Shown one piece after another: positions 34,204 to 42,660 of a stretch of DNA of 64,000 nt. Within the stretch, counting starts at the first letter, position 1. Every line of letters starts with the position of its first letter. The stretch is from NCBI GenBank assembly GCA_023400055.1, contig JAEXFN010000052.1, positions 23,382 through 87,381 on the forward strand, given 5' to 3'. Origin of the DNA: Bacillota bacterium. GTDB taxonomy: Bacteria; Bacillota; UBA4882; UBA8346. The notes beneath the pieces were generated by a model. It had not been told where the DNA came from. It did not search any database and saw nothing but the letters and a program-made list of their open reading frames with translations. The position numbers and the translations under genes were made by a program.

Positions 34204-34761
34204 TCACTTTTCCTGGCCCAACAGCCGTTCAATCTCGACCGCCAGCGCCAGCGGAGCGGTGGTCGGCTCATAGCGGCCGACGACCCCACCTTGACGGTCG
34301 ATCAGGAATTTAGTGAAGTTCCATTTGATCGAATCACCCTTCAATATTTCTGGAAATTGCGTCTCTAAAACCTCCTGAAGTTTCGGGGCGATGGGATGGT
34401 TGGGATCGAATCCCCGGAAGGGCGCCTGAGCGGTCAAATACTTGAAGATGGGATGGGCGTTCTCGCCCCGGACATCGGTCTTGGCAAACAGCGGAAAAGT
34501 GACGCCGTAATTGATCTTGCAAAAGTTCTGCACTTCCTCGTTGGAACCCGGTTCCTGCGCCGCGAACTGATTGCTGGGAAAGCCCAGAATCTCCAGACCC
34601 TGACCCGCGTACTTCTCATACAGTTGCTGAAGCTCCTCGTATTGCGGAGTAAACCCGCACTTGCTCGCGGTATTGACGATCAGGATCACCTTCCCTTTAA
34701 AGCTCGCTAGCGGGATCTCCCGGCCTTGAATGGATTGAGCACTAAAATCATAAATACTCAT
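34204..34761 (-). CDS. Glutathione peroxidase-family thiol peroxidase
   Basis: A 185-residue cytoplasmic peroxidase with the family signatures NTASKCGFTPQYEEL (catalytic Cys), FPSNQFAAQEPGSNEE and KWNFTKFLIDR. The active site is Cys rather than selenocysteine. Bacterial Cys-type members usually use thioredoxin. The ATG at 34761 follows GGAGG at nine bases. It reduces peroxides, useful to an anaerobe exposed to oxygen. It converges on sugar system 1. Confidence 0.95.
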   Translation of the reverse strand: MSIYDFSAQSIQGREIPLASFKGKVILIVNTASKCGFTPQYEELQQLYEKYAGQGLEILGFPSNQFAAQEPGSNEEVQNFCKINYGVTFPLFAKTDVRGENAHPIFKYLTAQAPFRGFDPNHPIAPKLQEVLETQFPEILKGDSIKWNFTKFLIDRQGGVVGRYEPTTAPLALAVEIERLLGQEK

Positions 34762-34986
34762 GCGCTTTTTCCTCCCCATTTATTATATTCTTTAGCTCCA
34801 GCCAATTTTCTTTTGATCGTCCGGCGCCGGGCCGGATTAACCGCTGACAGCGCCATGGCAAAGATTTTTTAATTTAATTAGAATTTTAGGAACCCTGTCG
34901 CTTTAAAAACGCTGGGCAAGAGCATTCTTACCGGCGGACTCCTTATTATCCGCCCTCCAGTCCGTAGTCTATACCCATGGGTTCAT

Positions 34987-36336
34987 TTATTTCTTATCGG
35001 CTCGGCTTTTGATCTCGAAGCGATCCTGCTCCGGATCTTGCAGATAGACGTATTGCAAGGCCGCCCCGGGAGTGAGACGGGCGAAGGTCTCCGCGGCGGC
35101 ACCGCGGCATTCGGCGCAGGCGTGACGCGGGATCAACACCGCGGCAATTCGCCGTTCCGGGCCATAGCCTTTGCTGGCCCGGGAATGAATCACCCGGTAA
35201 CCGCTGCAGGCAGGGCAGCGCCGGATCTCCTCCGACTGCTCCTCCTCGATTTGATCGGTATCATAATAGATCCGCCGGTTCCGTTCAAAGAAGGGCCCTT
35301 TGCCGAAGAGCCGGTTCAAATCGATATCCGCGCGCTGCCGCCAGATCTCCAGCAAATATTCGACTGCCTCACGCACCGCCGGATGCACCGGGCGATTATC
35401 GTCATTCAACGCCGGCTGCCAGTCGGGCTCGCGGACCTCCGAATAGTCCAGCCCCGCCAGAGCCAGAATGATTCCCAGATTGACATAAGGCAACGCCCCC
35501 TCAATGGAATAACCGCCTTCCAGGACCACGATGTCCGGATTCAGCAGTTCGGTCAGGCGGGCGTACCCGCCCGCGGTGACCCGCATGTCGGTCAAGGGAT
35601 CGCTGTAATGATTGTCCTGCCCCGCCCCATTGATCAGGATATCCGGCTTAAAATCTGCCAAAACCGGCAGAGCGAGATGCTCGATGACATAGAGGAGCTC
35701 CCTGTCGCCACTGCCCGGCGGAAGCGGCACATTGAGGGTCAGGCCGAAAGCGCCCGGCCCTCCCAGCTCATTCAGATCCCCGGTGCCGGGATAAAGGGTG
35801 CGACCGTCCTGATGGATGCAGAGATGGAGCACGTCCGGATCGTTATAATAAATATCCTGGCTGCCGTCGGCATGATGGGCGTCGGTATCGACCACGGCGA
35901 TTTTAAGATGGCCGCCGTACTTCTGGCGGATGTGCTCGATCATGATCGCTTCGTTGTTGATATTGCAAAAGCCGCGACAGCCGTGGACGATCCGCATCGC
36001 GTGGTGCCCGGGCGGCCGCAGCAGGGCGAAGCTCCGCTCCACCCGCCGTTCCAATACTGCGTCGGCCGCGACGATGCACCCGCCGGCCGCGATCCGGTGC
36101 GAATGGGTCGCCTGGGCGGCGACATCGGGAACACAAATATGCGCCCGCTGCACTTCGGCCGGAGTGGCCAGCCGCGGCCGCAGCTCGATCACTCCCGGCA
36201 GGTCCAGCAGTCCTTCCTCGACGATCTGGTCCCTGGTGTATAAGAGCCGTTCTTCCCGCTCCGGATGACTCGGATCGATCGCCCAGTCGAAGGCGGGAAA
36301 AAAGACCAGGCCGATCCGTTGATTGGCTTGAAGCAT
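34987..36336 (-). CDS. Histone-deacetylase-family amidohydrolase with C-terminal zinc ribbon
   Basis: A 449-residue class II-type HDAC/AcuC-like enzyme. Catalytic blocks RPPGHHA, DTDAHHADGSQ and VLEGGYSIEGA are intact; the usual GFDxHxxDP block reads GAGQDNHYSDP, keeping an Asp/His set. Beyond about residue 330 is an extra tail with a four-Cys zinc ribbon (CPACSG and CAECRG) not present in AcuC. Substrate could be acetyl-lysine or an acetylated polyamine or sugar. It lies upstream of the peroxidase gene on the same strand, about 225 bases apart. Confidence 0.9.
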   Translation of the reverse strand: MLQANQRIGLVFFPAFDWAIDPSHPEREERLLYTRDQIVEEGLLDLPGVIELRPRLATPAEVQRAHICVPDVAAQATHSHRIAAGGCIVAADAVLERRVERSFALLRPPGHHAMRIVHGCRGFCNINNEAIMIEHIRQKYGGHLKIAVVDTDAHHADGSQDIYYNDPDVLHLCIHQDGRTLYPGTGDLNELGGPGAFGLTLNVPLPPGSGDRELLYVIEHLALPVLADFKPDILINGAGQDNHYSDPLTDMRVTAGGYARLTELLNPDIVVLEGGYSIEGALPYVNLGIILALAGLDYSEVREPDWQPALNDDNRPVHPAVREAVEYLLEIWRQRADIDLNRLFGKGPFFERNRRIYYDTDQIEEEQSEEIRRCPACSGYRVIHSRASKGYGPERRIAAVLIPRHACAECRGAAAETFARLTPGAALQYVYLQDPEQDRFEIKSRADKK

Positions 36337-36405
36337 GAGCTTTCGCTTCCTTTTGACCGATTCTTCGGAAAGCTACGATGGTTAACCGTGCCGGCGGCCG
36401 GCCGG

Positions 36406-38103
36406 CTAGGCGATGCTGACCGGCGTCACGCCCGGCCGCACCTGGGCTTCGATGGTGTAGATCCGGCCCACGGTATGGAAACCGCGTACAGTATTGAAGA
36501 CTTCTTCGTGGACGATGGCGATGGCTTCGTCGTCCGCTGCGGCTCCGATCCGCGCCGCGAACTCCTTCGCCTGAGCCAAGGCTTCGGCCCGGGCCTGCTT
36601 GGCGTCAAAGAGCATCGGCCGGCGCAGGGTCTCGGCGTAATCCAGCTCGGGAACGATGATCTTGCCCAGGCCGGTATCCGCATGCAGGGTAATGGCGGCG
36701 GTGGGCCGGCTGGCGGCCGCACCGGCAGCGTTGGCCACCTCGGCATGGGGCAGCACGGTGTATGGGAGCCCCATTGCCGCGGCGATGCGCGGAATATAGG
36801 TCCCGGCTGGCGCTCCCAGCCCAATGATCTGTTCCGGCGCGATAGCGGCCGGCGCCAGTACCTCGGAAACCGTATAGACCGGGCGGTCGGCCAAATTGCG
36901 ATAAACCTCGCGGATCCCGGCCACGGCCAGCTGACAAAACCGGTCGATAATCACATTGGCTAATTCTGCGGGAGCCAGGCCCGCCTGTTGCGCTAGAGGT
37001 TGCAGAAGTTCCAAGGCCCGCTCCGGCTCGCCCAACGGGGCCAGGCCCAGGGCCACCGCGGCATCGGTCGGCGTAAGCGCCGGACCGCCGTGCACCGCCG
37101 GAAGTCCCGCGCGTTGCGGCCCGATCCGCAGAGTGCCGTCCTCCCAGGCGACCTTGCTGTCGCCGCCCAGGCCGATGGAGCGGGAGAACAGCGCCGGAAC
37201 TGCGGTCTTGTAGCCGGAGATCTGCGCCCCGTCCCGTTCGCTCAAGGGTTCCCCCTGCACCAGCACGGCGATGTCGGTGGTGGTCCCACCGATATCCAGA
37301 ATCACCGCGTTGGCGGATGGCTCCCGGACTAGCGCCAGCGTCCCCATGATGCTGGCGGCTGGCCCGGAAAGGATCGTCTCCACCGGCCGGGCCACCGCTT
37401 CCTCCAGCCGCAGGGTGCCGCCGTCGGCTTTCAGCAGGAAGACCGCCCCGCTAAGCGCCGCTTCTTGCAACAGTTCCCGGATCATCGCGGTAAAAGCGGC
37501 CTGGATGCCGGCCACATTCGAGTTCAGATAGGCGGTGGTGATCCGGCGCGGAAAATTCAAGCGGCCCGAGAGCCGGTGGCCGAGGGTGATCGGTCGCAAC
37601 TGGGGAGCCTGGGCGCGGACCAGCCGTTCGATGGCCAGTTCCTGCCCGGGGTTGCGGGTGGAAAACTTTCCGACCACCGCCAGGGCCTCGGCCCCCTGCC
37701 CCACCGCCGCTCCGACCGCCGCCCGGACTTCGTCGTCGTTGATCGGCGCCACCTCCCGGCCGCGATGGTCGACGGAGCCTCCTAAAGGGTAAACGGGGAA
37801 ATCGAATCCTAAGTCGGCCAGTTTCAACCCCGGCCCCGGGACCGCTAATACCGCCGTGGGAGACCCGCGCCGTTCAATAATGGCGTTGGTCGACAACGTC
37901 GTGCTCAGATGAAGCTCCAGCGGCTCGGCACTCCCGCTCAAAGCCGGCTCCGAGCGCAACAGTTCGTGCAAGACCTCGGCCGTCCCGGCCAGCAGGTCCG
38001 AATGATTCGTCGCCGCCTTGGCGGTGGCGGCGATCTGGCCGTCATGCAACAACACCGCGTCGGTGTTGGTACCGCCCACATCGATCCCGATCACATCGCC
38101 CAT
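36406..38103 (-). CDS. Hydantoinase/oxoprolinase-family protein (HyuA-like)
   Basis: A 565-residue ASKHA-fold ATPase: phosphate-1 loop GIDVGGTNTDAVLL at the N-terminus, LDIGGTTTDIAVL for the second phosphate loop and an LGAPAGTYIPRIA block. Members open hydantoins, 5-oxoproline or carboxylate acetone using ATP, usually with a HyuB-like partner. No HyuB partner is seen here; this shorter single-subunit type is common in Firmicutes and of unsure substrate. It begins divergently from the FadR-type regulator, which may control it. Confidence 0.88.
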   Translation of the reverse strand: MGDVIGIDVGGTNTDAVLLHDGQIAATAKAATNHSDLLAGTAEVLHELLRSEPALSGSAEPLELHLSTTLSTNAIIERRGSPTAVLAVPGPGLKLADLGFDFPVYPLGGSVDHRGREVAPINDDEVRAAVGAAVGQGAEALAVVGKFSTRNPGQELAIERLVRAQAPQLRPITLGHRLSGRLNFPRRITTAYLNSNVAGIQAAFTAMIRELLQEAALSGAVFLLKADGGTLRLEEAVARPVETILSGPAASIMGTLALVREPSANAVILDIGGTTTDIAVLVQGEPLSERDGAQISGYKTAVPALFSRSIGLGGDSKVAWEDGTLRIGPQRAGLPAVHGGPALTPTDAAVALGLAPLGEPERALELLQPLAQQAGLAPAELANVIIDRFCQLAVAGIREVYRNLADRPVYTVSEVLAPAAIAPEQIIGLGAPAGTYIPRIAAAMGLPYTVLPHAEVANAAGAAASRPTAAITLHADTGLGKIIVPELDYAETLRRPMLFDAKQARAEALAQAKEFAARIGAAADDEAIAIVHEEVFNTVRGFHTVGRIYTIEAQVRPGVTPVSIA

Positions 38104-38485
38104 AGCGAGCCAGGCCTTCTTTCCTTGGTTAAAATTCGAGAATTGCGGTAATTATCTTGCCACAGTAGGATTACGGATTCAATCATTAATATCCGGATCG
38201 CTAGTTGGGTATGAATTCGATTTCCATATTCTTTTTCCTTTAAAATATCGCGCTGAAGATCGGACGCGCGAGCGAAACCGGGGCCCGCTCCAACGCAATT
38301 AAACAAGGAAGTTTTAAAACATGTCGAGAATATATTGGGATGGGCTCTGATTGCTTGCCATCTTATAATTGCCGCTTTGCATTTCCGGCAAGGTACGCTA
38401 AAATGCAAAAGAGAGCCGGACCGACCTTCAGAACTTTAAAGGTGACATGCCGTTGATTCGCCGTTTGCTACTGAATCTATATATG

Positions 38486-38521
38486 TTGCAATAAGTTTTG
38501 GTACCTTCAAAATCATTGCAA
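38486..38521. promoter_or_regulatory. Nested dyad in the divergent hyuA-like/FadR intergenic region
   Basis: TTGCAAT and ATTGCAA enclose TTTTG and CAAAA. It lies 130 bases before the FadR-type gene, in a 548-base gap (38104-38651) where I see no gene. The left arm belongs to a 25-base motif that also occurs before the cold-shock gene (about 22805-22830). Function unknown. Confidence 0.4.
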
Positions 38522-38651
38522 CCTATTTCCTTGATTCATAAGTTAAAATAAATACCGCGCTTCGCCCTTTTCCAGCCATGCCTTACGGATGGAAAAGCTT
38601 ATTCAAAAATTTATTTCAACTTATATATAAATAAAAAATCAGGTGAGAGCA

Positions 38652-39338
38652 ATGAATCCAGATAACAAAGCTTACCTTAAAGTTATCGCGTATATCCGGG
38701 AACAGCTCGTGCGCGAGCAGTTGGCCATCGGAAATAAACTGCCGACGGAACGCGAACTCTCGGAAAATCTGGGGTTGAGCAGAAATTCCATCCGCGAGGC
38801 CTTGCGCACCATGGAAAATATGGGGATCATCGAAAGCCGCCAAGGCTCCGGAAACTATCTCACCGGCAACATCGAAAAAAGCTTCAGCGACTCGTTGGCA
38901 ATGATGGTGCTGATGAAACAGGTCAGTTACCTGGAGATCAACCAGCTACGCCGGGGCATCGAAATGCAATCCCTGATCCTGGCGCTGCAACGGATTACCG
39001 AGGACGAACTGTCGAACATCGCCGGGCTCGTGGCGCAGATGGAACATTCCCCGCCAGACGAGGAGACCGCCTTGGACAAGGAGTTCCACTATGCGATCGT
39101 CAGGGCTTCGGGAAACGAATTAATGATGGGCATCATGCAGGCCCTGTCGGCCACTTGTGAACGGGTGATTGAGCACATCTTAAAACAGGAATTAAACGGC
39201 AAGAAACCCTTGTTGCTAAAAACGCACCGCCAAATTTACGAGAGCCTGCTGCACCGGGATTTGGACCTGGGCGTGGCCTCGGTCACCGCGCACTACGACA
39301 TCATCGACGACCAATTGCAGCGCGATCTGAAACCGTGA
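38652..39338 (+). CDS. FadR-subfamily GntR transcriptional regulator
   Basis: A 228-residue regulator. The winged helix (about residues 8-75: KLPTERELSENLGLSRNSIREALRTMENMG region and RQGSGNYL wing) is followed by an all-helical FCD ligand domain with metal-site His residues (EFHYAIV, TCERVIEHI, THRQIYESL, VTAHYD). FCD regulators sense small carboxylic acids. ATG at 38652 follows AGGTGAG. A FadR-like palindrome lies at the promoter just downstream, so it may control the next gene; the divergent hyuA-like gene is another possible target. Confidence 0.92.
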   Translation: MNPDNKAYLKVIAYIREQLVREQLAIGNKLPTERELSENLGLSRNSIREALRTMENMGIIESRQGSGNYLTGNIEKSFSDSLAMMVLMKQVSYLEINQLRRGIEMQSLILALQRITEDELSNIAGLVAQMEHSPPDEETALDKEFHYAIVRASGNELMMGIMQALSATCERVIEHILKQELNGKKPLLLKTHRQIYESLLHRDLDLGVASVTAHYDIIDDQLQRDLKP

Positions 39339-39359
39339 TCTCAAAGCACGGTTTTTTTC
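39331..39359 (+). terminator. Terminator of the FadR-type gene
   Basis: AACCGTG / CACGGTT stem followed by a run of T; the stem includes the stop codon. Confidence 0.85.
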
Positions 39360-39372
39360 TTTCCGATAACTA

Positions 39373-39401
39373 TTGACCCGGTCGCGCATTTGGTATATAC
39401 T
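39373..39401 (+). promoter_or_regulatory. Sigma-70-type promoter of the phosphatase gene
   Basis: TTGACC (39373-39378) and TATACT (39396-39401) with a 17-base spacer, 37 bases before the ATG. Confidence 0.8.
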
Positions 39402-39426
39402 CCTTAATTGGTAGTACCAATTAAGG
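39402..39426. promoter_or_regulatory. Perfect 25-base palindrome at the transcription start: FadR-type operator
   Basis: Arms CCTTAATTGGTA and TACCAATTAAGG around a central G, directly after the -10 box. The core TGGT-AGT-ACCA fits the known FadR-family operator pattern TGGTNNNACCA. Placed over the start point, binding should block transcription. The regulator encoded just upstream (38652) is the obvious candidate. Confidence 0.7.
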
Positions 39427-39437
39427 ACCGCTTCGCG

Positions 39438-40086
39438 ATGAACCAATACCGGACCGTAATCTTTGATTTAGACGGAACTTTGCTGAATACGCTGGACGAT
39501 CTCACCGACAGCGTCAATTTCGCTATGGCGGAACTGGGGCTGCCCTCCCGCAGCTCGGCAGAGATCCGCAGCTTTGTCGGGAACGGAGTCCGGCGCCTAA
39601 TGGAACTGGCCGTCCCGGGCGGAAGCCAAAATCCCCGTTTCCAGGCGGCACTCAACCTGTTTACCGCCCATTATTCGCAGAACTGCCGCAACAAGACCGC
39701 GCCGTACCCGGGGGTCATGGCCCTCTTGCGCTCGCTGTCCGCCGCCGGATATAAGCTGGCGATCGTTTCCAATAAATTATGATGACGCCGTAAAGGATCT
39801 GAACGAGCGCTATTTCAAAGCGTATATCGGCGTGGCCATCGGCGAAACGGCCGACATTCGCAAGAAACCCGCACCCGACACGGTTTTTCAGGCGTTGCTG
39901 GCGCTGAAGAGCACCAAAGGCGAGGCGGTGTATATCGGAGATTCGGAAGTGGATATTGAGACCGCGCGGCAGGCCGGCCTGGACTGCATCTCCGTCAGCT
40001 GGGGGTTCCGCGACAGGGATTGGCTGGAGAAATCCGGCGCCCGGCTGGTTGTCGACGAACCGTTGGCTTTGTTGCAGTATTTATGA
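39438..40086 (+). pseudogene. gph: Frameshifted HAD-family phosphoglycolate phosphatase
   Basis: The first 115 codons encode a HAD phosphatase (VIFDLDGTLLNT at residues 6-17, cap domain, KLAIVSNK motif II) and end at TGA; the rest continues in the next frame from the AVKDLNERYF block through KKPAPDTV and VYIGDSEVDIETA to the normal end. Restoring one frame needs removal of a single T in the AAATTATGAT context at 39777-39778, which gives the family-typical SNK-YDDAVK. Full length would be about 215 residues, normal for Gph. Either a recent inactivation, a sequencing error, or programmed slippage (least likely). Confidence 0.85.
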
Positions 40087-40237
40087 GGGATTAAGCGGCC
40101 GCTTCAAGCGGTTCAAGGGATTTAAGCGCTCTCCTCTTTCACGATGCCGGCAATGCGGGGCGTCAAAAGAGTTGAGCCGATTCAAGGCTGACAATTTTCT
40201 ATTTGATTATTAAGTTGAATCAGTAGACGGCAAGATA

Positions 40238-40361
40238 AACCGAACTCACCCCCCAGTTACTTTGGTGTTTTTTGATTGGCCCTACTCCCCCCTCTCTTTT
40301 TAGGCGATTTAACAGACCGTCTTGTCAGAAAGAGAGGGGGAGCCAGGGGGTGAGTTCGGTT
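40238..40361. repeat. Nested inverted-repeat element (MITE-like)
   Basis: Outer arms AACCGAACTCACCCCC and GGGGGTGAGTTCGGTT enclose inner arms CCCCCTCTCTTT and AAAGAGAGGGGG, with a central loop holding TTAACAGACCGTCTTG. In the 409-base gap between the phosphatase and lrgA no gene is visible. The symmetrical build suggests a non-autonomous mobile element or a long hairpin. Confidence 0.7.
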
Positions 40362-40495
40362 TTGAAAACTGGGATGTTAAACGCTTGCTGACGGTTCCAG
40401 GCCTTTAACCTGGCCTGGCTAAGCTATTTCAGGATATTTTTATTTCTGAGCGAATACAATCGTCAGCATTCTTTATTTGAGGTGAAATCTCGGTC

Positions 40496-40900
40496 ATGAA
40501 AGTCCTGGTGCAGTGCGGGATCCTTTTCGGCGTTTGCGTCGCCGGTTACATCATTAGCGTGGTAAGCCATTGGCCAATACCGGGCAATGTTTTCAGCATG
40601 GTGATCTTGTTTCTGCTGCTTTATAGCGGCGTGCTGAAAAAGGCGCAGATCAAGCGGATCTCCCAGTTTCTCCTCGGCAATATGGCTTTTTTCTTCATTC
40701 CCAGCGGCGTGGCGATTGTCGCCGATTACCGGGCCATCGCCAAGGTGATGGTCCCGTTTCTGCTGATCATCCTGGCCACGACCATCATCGTGCTGGGCGT
40801 GACGGGGCAGTGCGCCCAATGGCTGCAAAAGCTGTCCGACCCAACCGGGAAAACGGGGCGGTCGGCCGAAAATACTTTGGAGAGCAGGATGAGCCAATAA
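40496..40900 (+). CDS. lrgA: LrgA/CidA-family holin-like membrane protein
   Basis: A 134-residue protein with four predicted helices and the family pattern PGNVFSMVILFLLLYSGVLK near residue 30. LrgA/CidA proteins affect murein-hydrolase export, or (with LrgB) transport of pyruvate or glycolate-like metabolites. The stop is two bases before the lrgB start. Nearness to a glycolate-phosphate phosphatase gene is suggestive, since LrgAB homologues in plants carry glycolate. Confidence 0.9.
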   Translation: MKVLVQCGILFGVCVAGYIISVVSHWPIPGNVFSMVILFLLLYSGVLKKAQIKRISQFLLGNMAFFFIPSGVAIVADYRAIAKVMVPFLLIILATTIIVLGVTGQCAQWLQKLSDPTGKTGRSAENTLESRMSQ

Positions 40901-40902
40901 CC

Positions 40903-41619
40903 GTGAATAGCGCCAAGGAATTAATCGTTTCCGATCCCCTGTTTGGAATCACCCTTTCCATCATCATCTACTTGTTTTGCTCCCTCATCTACCGCCGGAC
41001 CAAGCTGACGATCTTAAACCCGCTGCTGTTGACGATCCTGATGATCTGCGGCATCCTGTCGCTGTTCCGTATCAGATTTGACGATTATAACGCCGGCGGC
41101 CGGTTTATCACGCTGATGCTCTCGCCGGCGACCGTGGTTCTGGTGGTGCCGTTGTACGACCAGTTGCACCTGATCAAGAAAAACGCCGCTGTCATCCTGG
41201 TCAGCATCGCCGTCGCCTCGCTGGTCTCGATGATCAGCATTGTCGGGTTATGCCGCGCCTTTGGCCTGGATAAAGCGTTGACGATGTCGCTGGTTCCCAA
41301 ATCGATCACCACCGCCATCGCCATCGGCGTCAGCGCCAACCTGGGCGGCATCAAGGCCGTGACCGTAGTGGCGGTGCTGCTCTCCGGCATCGTGGGCGCG
41401 GTGATCGGGCCGGCGCTCTGCCGGCTGCTGCGCATCCGAAGCCGGGTTGCGATCGGGCTGGCCCTGGGCACGGCGGCCCATGCGGTCGGCACTTCCAAGG
41501 CCATCGAGCTCGGCGAGGACGAAGCCGCCATGAGCGGACTGGCGGTCGGCGTCGCCGGACTGATCACAGTCATTGTGGCCCCGCTGCTGATTACGGTGTT
41601 GATGCGGGTTTGGGGATGA
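40903..41619 (+). CDS. lrgB: LrgB/CidB-family membrane protein
   Basis: A 238-residue protein, the usual length, with the conserved LVPKSITTAIAIGVSANLGG and AAHAVGTSKAIELGE blocks. The GTG at 40903 is chosen because it gives the normal N-terminus directly after the lrgA stop; the open frame runs back into lrgA. It forms a complex or two-part transporter with LrgA. No LytSR pair adjoins it. Confidence 0.92.
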   Translation: MNSAKELIVSDPLFGITLSIIIYLFCSLIYRRTKLTILNPLLLTILMICGILSLFRIRFDDYNAGGRFITLMLSPATVVLVVPLYDQLHLIKKNAAVILVSIAVASLVSMISIVGLCRAFGLDKALTMSLVPKSITTAIAIGVSANLGGIKAVTVVAVLLSGIVGAVIGPALCRLLRIRSRVAIGLALGTAAHAVGTSKAIELGEDEAAMSGLAVGVAGLITVIVAPLLITVLMRVWG

Positions 41620-41734
41620 TGATTGAGGATTCTGTTTTTGTTATTAAATGCAATGTGCGGGCATAAACAAGTTAATGAGAGAAACTAAGACTTGTTAAAG
41701 ACGTTTTTTCGGGAGAATTAAAATCAAAACTGAA

Positions 41735-41980
41735 TGTCGATGGGGACGATTCCCTCCCCACACCCCTCGGACCAAAGGGTGTAGTGGGACACCCTTTGGA
41801 TTCCGCCCAGTAGGAACCTAGGTTCCTACACCTCCTAATTCATCCGGGGTTCTAGCATGTCGCCGCCATCCATGGCATTCTGACTGTCAACTAAGTGTAG
41901 GCTTCCGTTCCCGACCGCAGTTTTCCATCCTGGAAAGATGCGTCGCTCGCCGCCTTCCTTGGCGGCGGGAGTAAGACGTT
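41735..41980 (-). repeat. Hairpin element family, minus-strand copy
   Basis: Reverse complement closely matches 24.1-24.35 kb: TTAGTTGACAGTCAGA, ATGCCATGGATGGCGGCG, CCCCGGATGAAT, GGCGGAATCC, AAAGGGTGTCCCACTACACC and a G-rich end. Hairpins keep their pairing while the sequence changes (TAGGAACC/GGTTCCTA here, CCGGAACC/GGTTCCGG there), which indicates selection or mobility of a fold rather than of a protein. Confidence 0.72.
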
Positions 41981-42000
41981 AAAATGAATTCATCCAATTT

Positions 42001-42527
42001 GATCACATGTTCCAATAAATAATGGCCCGAAAAATAAGTTTTAATTTTTACGATAATTGCTTTCATCTTCCCCATTCCCCACATCAATCGACCGACACCA
42101 TGAACCTGACATTCCTCACCGCAATCCATCCCGGATCCGCGCTGTTCCATCGGGTATGGTCTTTGGTCTTGTAAGGGATCCCCTCATCCTTGTTAGGGAT
42201 GTCATGATCCTTTCAAGGGATCCCCGTGTCCTTGTTAGGAATGCCCGTATCCGTGTAAGGGATCGTTTCATCCTTGTAATGGATCCGTTAATCCTTTCAG
42301 AGGATCCTCGCGTCCTTGTTAGGGATCGTCCCATTCCTGCTTCCCCAAAGACCGTCCCTACTTCCCCGAGCCGTGTCCTTGTTTCCCGAAGGCTTGGGGA
42401 AGTTAGACCGCGCTTTGGGGAAGCAGGACCAAGACCCGGGGAAGTTGCCCCAATTGTCATCCCTGTTCATTCATGACTCATCCCTATTGGACCACCATCC
42501 ATCCCAGTTGCCCCAACAAATATCCCA
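42001..42527. repeat. Long duplicated block with 21-bp array 4
   Basis: The first 150 bases (from GATCAC-TGTTCCAATAAAT) and the next 13 units of a 21-bp array match 55651-56090. The array (42171-42527) has 17 units, for example GTTAGGGATCGTCCCATTCC; units 1-8 carry the dyad GGAT-N6-ATCC, later units change to GCTTCCCC...GGGGAA forms. It lies in the convergent junction between lrgB and the iron alcohol dehydrogenase gene. No protein is supported: differences between the copies show no codon-position bias. Confidence 0.9.
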
Positions 42528-42610
42528 GCTTCCCGGATAGCCGTCCGGGAAGCGGAGCGGTTTCCCCGTCTTCACTCCGTTCATTTCGCTTCCCGATCTT
42601 GCCGCAGATC

Positions 42611-42645
42611 AAAAACGGCTGCCCCACAACGTACGGGACAGCCGT
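42611..42645 (-). terminator. Terminator of the large minus-strand carbohydrate operon
   Basis: ACGGCTG / CAGCCGT stem followed on the minus strand by TTTTT, 16 bases after the dehydrogenase stop. Confidence 0.8.
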
Positions 42646-42660
42646 CTGCTTTTAAAACAA

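Noticed and set aside
39336..39430. Riboswitch before the phosphatase gene
   Set aside because: The only strong pairing is the palindrome at the transcription start; it is better explained as a protein operator.
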